DNA of 64,000 bases. Origin: Zygnema cylindricum (lineage: Eukaryota > Streptophyta > Zygnematophyceae > Zygnematales > Zygnemataceae). The notes beneath the pieces were generated by a model. The model saw nothing but the letters and a program-made list of their open reading frames with translations, ran no database searches and was not told the origin of the DNA. Position numbers and translations under genes: made by a program. This document shows positions 58,577 through 64,000 of the stretch, piece by piece; position 1 is the stretch's first letter, and each line of letters starts with the position of its first letter. The stretch lies in the NCBI GenBank assembly GCA_037447655.1, contig JBBHKE010002288.1, positions 1-64,000 on the forward strand. Reading direction: 5' to 3'.

Positions 58577-58780
58577 TTTTTTTGTTTTAGAAAGTCAAAT
58601 CAAATGCTTATCTTTTCTGAAAACGTTAAGTGTTTTTTTGTCAGCTGTTGCATTTCTTTATTGAAAGGGAAATGTTTGGAGGGATGTTTTTCATGAGGTC
58701 TTTTGACTTGATGTTTTTCTTTTTGTTCCGGTCACAAAACTGTAAAGCAAATCACTCATACCTTTTATAATCATTATCAG

Positions 58781-58983
58781 TACACCACTTCTCGTTATTA
58801 GTGCTAATAACACTAATTCGGTCGCGACCTTTTTTGGCCAAAAATCACAAAATAGAGTTAACAACATTGTTTAAGGACATAGACTACAATCTGCCACGAC
58901 TACTTGCACTAAACTAGTATTGTTAATTCTAATTTCTCATTTACACTAATAAATCTTTAACGCTAATAACGATGAGTGGTGTA
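58781..58983 (+). mobile_element. TACACC-type element, 203 bp
   Basis: From tacaccacttctcgttatta to taataacgatgagtggtgta, TA borders, about 200 bp after the TRM61 stop codon. Matches 18255-18409. Confidence 0.8.
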
Positions 58984-59637
58984 GTTTGTGTTCGTTTAGA
59001 AGCTGATCAAATTTTTCAAGAAAATGGGCAAACACTAAAAGGGTTTCATTGGTCTGACGAATCATGGGGAAATAAAAATCGTTTTACAGAGGTACATTGG
59101 TATGACTTTCTGTAGAAAGTTGCGAACATTCCAATAATGTCTTTGACAAAATCACCAGACCTTCATGCAATTACCAGTATTTTACGAAATCGCTCATCTT
59201 TCACAAAATTACTAGTCTTTTACAAAATTTTACGGAATCGTCAATACATTGAACCTCAAGTAACATGATGTGATGCGATGAAAATTCATATATTGGAATG
59301 TCGTTTCTGTGTTATAACTTACAGTACCACTCTGACCTTACAATATGAATCCGGTGATGAACCAACCTGAAGCAATTATGTGCCAGTAATATCCAAGATG
59401 ATGAACTTTTAGTTATTATGTGAATACGTCCTCAATAAACATCCCACCCGAGACAGTAACGCACACAAACTACGAGGCATAAGCGCTTTACAAGAAATAA
59501 CCTGAGGTCAATCGATGCCACATCTTTAGTGCCATTGAGTTGTGATTTTGTGTTTGTATCCATGCCCTCAATACAGATCCAAATCTTAACACCTAAAAAA
59601 TCTGAAAGAAACGAGCAAGAGCGTCACACCCGCTACG
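58984..59637. other. spacer, no gene seen
   Basis: Local repeats of tcaccagac/ttttacgaaat/tcttttacaaaat occur around 59150-59235. There is nothing else I can support. Confidence 0.4.
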
Positions 59638-60574
59638 TGGTGCGAGTCCTCCTCCTGGTGTGAGTTGTACGAGTCATCCTCTTGGTGGGAGTCCCTTTAT
59701 TGGTGCGAGTCCCCCTCTTGGTGCGAGTCCTCCTCCCTAGAAAGAGTCCCTTTCTTTGTGCAAGTCCTCCTCTTCGTGCCAGTCCTCGTCTTGGTCCGAG
59801 TCCGCTTCTTGGTGCGAGTCCTCCTCTTCGTGCGAGTCCTCCTCGTCGTGCGAGTCCTCCTCTTCGTGCAAGTCCTTCCCTGCTGCGAGTACTCCTCTTG
59901 GTGCGTGTCCTCCTCCTAGCGCGAGCCCTCCTACACGAGTCCTCCGCTTAGTGCGAGTCCTCCTCTTAGTGCTAGTCCTTCTGGTGTGAGTGTGATTCCT
60001 TCTCCTGATCTCTTGGTGCGTGTCCGCTTCCAGTGCGAGCCCTCCTCCTGGTGCAAGTTCACTTCTTGGTGCGTGTCCTCTTTTTGGTGCGAGTTCTTTT
60101 GTTGGTGCGAGTCCTCATCATAGAGCGATTCTTCCTCTTGGTGCGAGTCCTCCTCTTCGTAGGGTCCTCCTCATGGTGCGAGTCCTCCTCCTGATGGGTT
60201 TCCTCCTCTTGGTGCGAGTTCTCCTCCTAGTGCGAGTCATCATCTTAGTGTGAGTCCTCCTCTTGGTGCTAGTCCTCCCTTGGTGCTAGTCCTCCTTTGG
60301 TGCGAGTCCTCTTGTTAGTGCAAGTCCTCTTGGTGAAAGTATTTCTCCTGGTGAGAGTCCTCCTTTTGGTGTGAGTCCTGCTCTTGATACGAGTCTTCCT
60401 CGTGTTGGAAGTCCCTTTATTGGTACGAGTCCCCCTCATGGTGGGAGTCCACCTTATGGTGCGAGTCTTCCTTCTGGTGGGATTCCCCCTCTACGTGTGT
60501 GTCCTCTTATTGGTGCAAGTCCTCCTCTTGGTGCGAATCCTCGTCTTGGTGCGAGTCCGCTTCTTGGTGCGAGT
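59638..60574 (+). repeat. minisatellite, unit about 15-18 bp (GGTGCGAGTCCTCCTCTT)
   Basis: About 55 imperfect units of ggtgcgagtcctcctctt and variants over 937 bp. The unit is mostly a multiple of three without stops, so all three plus frames stay open in stretches and give VRVLLL, ASPPLG and SSSCES repeats. No gene signals were found. Confidence 0.9.
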
Positions 60575-60575
60575 T

Positions 60576-60930
60576 CTCCTAAAAACGGACAGAAAAAACG
60601 GAATGAAAAACTGACTGGAAAAGGGACTGTTAAACCGGAGTGGAAAAACGGTCTGAAAAACGGTTTAAAAAAACGGTCTGAAAAACGGTTTAAAAAAACG
60701 GTCTGAAAAAATTGTCTACAAAAAGGTCTAAAAAAACTGCCTGGAAAAAATGAGCAGGAAAAACGGTTTAAAATGATCTAAAAACGGTATATAAAGCGAT
60801 CTAAAAACAGTTTAAAAGCGGATAGAAAAAACGGACTGAAATATTGACAAAAAAACGGACTGGAAAAACGGTCAGAAAAAAGGGTCTGAAAAAACGGTCT
60901 AAAAACGGACTAAAAAACGGTCTGGAAAAA
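60576..60930 (+). repeat. minisatellite, unit about 15-18 bp (AAAAACGGTCTG)
   Basis: Tandem aaaaacggtctg, aaaaacggtttaa and aaaaacggactgg units begin one base after the previous array ends. Confidence 0.88.
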
Positions 60931-63900
60931 CAGATTTTGACGATTTTAAAAATTGGATCCTCAAAGGACCATTCAAATCGAAACAAGCATAGTTGTTAAA
61001 ATCTTGCTATTTTTTCTTTTTTTCCGATTTCTACTTATAATTCGTGACTTTTGAAAAAAATGTTTTTTACGAAAAATGTACGGATTTGACGAAAAGGTAC
61101 GTTACACTTCTTAGTACTTTTTGTCAAGTAAACTGAACACAAATTTTAACGGGAAATGTACGGACTTTTACGAAAAAGAGCCGTTGCACTGTTGCGCCGT
61201 TTGTGCGCGGTAAGTTTGAATTCTATACGATCGTCTTCTTCAAATTTTTTTTAGAGAAGGCGCCATGAAAACAAATCTTCAAGGAAGCCGCCATTACTGA
61301 CGCCCGCCATTACTGATGCCACGGATGTGGTCACTCAAACTGCCACCTGTGGCGAGTGAAACTGCCGTTCAAGCCGTAACCAGTTGATGTAGAAATTCCT
61401 ATACAAATATGGAGTTTGAAAACTATTAAAATACAAACAATTTTTTAGCGTTCATGTAACGGAAAATGTACAAATTGCGGTACATGTAAAATTCGTTTTT
61501 TTTTACATGTAGAGAATAGTACGGATACAAAATCATTAACGATTTTAACGATTTTTTCAAATCGTTCAATCCGATTTCTACGTATGATTCGCGCGTTTGA
61601 ATTGTGCTCAAAATGCGGTTTGAACAACTATGGAAACAAGCATATAAAAACGTATTTACAGACGTTACGCTATGTAACCGAGGCCTCTATATTAGAAAAA
61701 TATTGTTGCCCGTACAATTGCAAAGATATCCTGATGTAACCACACCCTTATCCTCCAAATTGTCACGATACAACACAATTTTGGTCAGGGTGTTGACGGT
61801 CGTATACAGGATGAGTTCATGTGAAAAGGCGCGTTTACGGTATCATTTCGTCTTTGTATGGTTTTAATATCCACACCCAATTCAACAATTGCTCGCTTTA
61901 ACGAATATATGGCACAAGTTGGTTTCCTAAACCAATGAGAGACAACCCTCCGCAATTGCTCCACGAATGAATCTGCACTATCAATGGCCCAGGGGAAAAG
62001 GACGTTACGACGGCCCAATCCATCCCCTCGTTTGCCAGCTCCTCTTCCCTTGCCAAATTTTAGAGAAATCCGATCATAACCCCCTTCTTTTTTCCTTCGG
62101 TGCATTCAACTTCGCATTTAGTGGAAAGGGACATAGTCTCCACAAGTATCTCGGTGGCGACAATTTAACTTTTAAAGGTAAGGGATCCAACCGTGTTGGC
62201 TAAAAATCGATTGGCGACTCCCTTGTGCTTCACACATATTTCATTAACCCGATGAGTTATGATCCTCGACCCATCGGTTTAACGACCAACTTTTTTTTAA
62301 AATTGATAACTACGACAGACTCCTTGTGGACCCTGTAGGTGATTTAACATCGTTAAGGGAGTTTTGTTGTTGAGTCGAGCAAAATTTGAATATGACTCGA
62401 TGGATTCCATTTTTTTTTTCAATGTACCTTGGAGTCCGTATGCAAAATATGTTTGTCACTAGAACAACTTATGTTTCACAGTGCAAGTTAGAGCGATATC
62501 CTCCACCATTACCAAATACTCATCATAAAGCCCAACCATCTCTGTCCTTTTGGCGATCAAGTCAAACGAAAGAGTCCATGAGGCCATACTAATCTAGTCC
62601 AACTCCACCTTAACCTTGGTTGCCTCGTGCTCCAATGCCTCGTCGAGATGAGCAATTTGTACGCCCGTTACAAATAGAACCTCAACTTAATGCCTCGTCG
62701 AGATGAGCAATTTGTATGCCCGTTACGAAGAAAACCTCAACTTAAAATCTTATAACGCTTCACCATCTAACATTTTTACCATGTTGGGCAGTAATCGCAT
62801 TCTCAAATCGGCATAAATTTAGCATGATGGGTACTTATTATGAGCGGTGTTCATTGCACTGTTTCAAGCAATTTTGAAATTTGGCGGTGATGTTTTACTC
62901 GAACCTCCTTAAGGTTTTGTCGCTTTTTATTTTGCAAAAGATTTCTTTATCCTAAGAAATGTGGGCGGCTCTTGTTGAAGTTTTTGGCGCCCTTGCTTCT
63001 CGAATCGCCATGGCAACATGTGACATTTGGGCAATTTGAGTAAGAGGTTTGTGGCCAAGATTGAGAACAAGTGGACAGGGTGCTCGAGGAAAAGTGTTAT
63101 TCAAAAAGGTCTTGTAATCTTGCTAAAATCGCCACCAGTGTATAGGTAATACCAACGACATACCTAAGGGACTTATGCCAAATAAGTCAAAGTTAGACTT
63201 TCGCCTCAATATCAAAGCCACCAGGAGCGTCCAAGGACCGTCTCCCACTTCTGCCATTCCCTTCTCAGACCCTTCTCAGACCCGTTAGATAATGAACTGG
63301 ATATGTATTATCGACAATGTTTATCAACTTTTTATTTATGTGGTGGCTTTGTAAAGTATTTTATTATTTAAGATAAGTTTATCCATCAAAGATTGGTTAT
63401 TTTGAGTTTGGGCCTAGAACATGTGACGTAGAAGCACTCTCAAAACATGTTTGCTCCCAAAAATTATCACTTTGCGTGTGGAGTTGCCTAGTATCCTCCT
63501 CAAATGCAGTTGAGGACGGTAGCCACCTACGAGGTCGCATCGAGCGGTCTTTCACGAATGATGACTTAAAAAAAATGGATGTCAGTTTTTTGTTAAACCC
63601 TTTAACAATCATAATATTTCAAATACCTCAATCATGTTTGGTACAAGAGACACTTATAACATGATCACTTTAGGCTTGTAGCTGGCAACTTTCCTCCTCA
63701 AAGACAATTGAGGACGTTAGTTGCCAACAAGGTCCAATGGAGCATTATGGCGGATGAGGACCCAATTGCCTTAGGTTGTCTATAACGTAGACCTTCGTAT
63801 GTAAGGAAAGAAAAAGCAAGTTTCCCCAACGTCACTTTCGTTCACGGGTCTTTGCAAAAGTGTTTGTCAACGTCGCCCCTCTCTCTCCCTTCCCAATTCC

Positions 63901-64000
63901 CTCTTGTAATGACACATTTTTTTTGGTATTAAATGAAATAGTTGTGAAATAAATTTGTTTGGATTACTTGTGCGTGAAAGGGAAAAGAAACTAAATAGGG
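60931..64000. other. right end of window, no gene recognised
   Basis: Only short frames without recognisable motifs. It holds repeated aaatgtacggact-type sequence (61075-61165), a 55-bp tandem duplication (62634-62745) and two related hairpin-bearing segments (63485-63543 and 63681-63743). It may be old transposon debris. Confidence 0.45.
62634..62745 (+). repeat. 55-bp tandem duplication
   Basis: Two units beginning aatgcctcgtcgagatgagc and ending cctcaactta, differing at a few positions. Confidence 0.85.

Noticed and set aside
59665-60706. Several plus-strand open frames coding VRVLLL or ASPPLG repeats
   Set aside because: Translation of a minisatellite whose unit lacks stops in all frames; no start context, splice structure or non-repeat domain.
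61785-62105. Minus-strand open frame of 107 codons near the right end
   Set aside because: No family resemblance, overlapping opposite-strand frames of equal quality, surrounding sequence looks like repeat debris.

Overview
The window looks like nuclear DNA of a streptophyte (a charophyte alga or an early land plant). Three things point there: a calcium-dependent protein kinase, a plant-type meiotic topoisomerase VI B-like gene, and a copia primer-binding site that fits plant initiator tRNA-Met as I recall it. Genes are split by GT-AG introns, and the space between them is packed with nested transposons. I cannot name the species from sequence alone.

Layout. 1-15593 is dominated by two decayed Ty1/copia elements of one family in opposite orientation: copy A on the plus strand (runs off the left edge, ends at 6302) and copy B on the minus strand (8237-15593). 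A foreign solo LTR with a perfect 5-bp target duplication is nested in one LTR of B. 15594-20205 is a nest: a hAT arm of one family (termini TAGTGTTGTG) is split by a 4.46-kb hAT element of another family (15679-20136, termini CAGAGGTCGCAAA, 8-bp duplication) that holds broken transposase reading frames and has itself been hit by small inverted-repeat elements. 20235-21780 holds more small elements.

Four recognisable genes follow. A DDX46/PRP5-type spliceosomal DEAD-box helicase (21781-27177, plus, 3 exons). A probable MTOPVIB meiotic topoisomerase VI B-like gene (28415-32578, minus, 8 exons). A CDPK (36849-43646, plus, 9 visible exons, with the expected EF-hand 1 exon missing near an assembly gap). 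The tRNA m1A58 methyltransferase catalytic subunit TRM61 (52840-58576, plus, 5 exons). They act in pre-mRNA splicing, meiotic double-strand break formation, calcium signalling and tRNA modification, and show no sign of being a functional cluster.

Between and inside the genes lies a large set of short inverted-repeat elements that begin TACACC and end GGTGTA, many of them in introns. A truncated Ty3/gypsy element (about 45720-49203, minus) and two non-autonomous hAT elements with 8-bp duplications (49407-50300 and 51066-52465) separate the kinase from TRM61. The right end (59638-60930) has two adjacent minisatellites, followed by about 3 kb where I see no gene.

The most notable observations are an antisense tRNA-like module in every copia-type LTR here, a copia primer-binding site complementary to the anticodon region of initiator tRNA-Met that also contains an in-frame gag ATG, and the TACACC element superfamily with repeated nesting.
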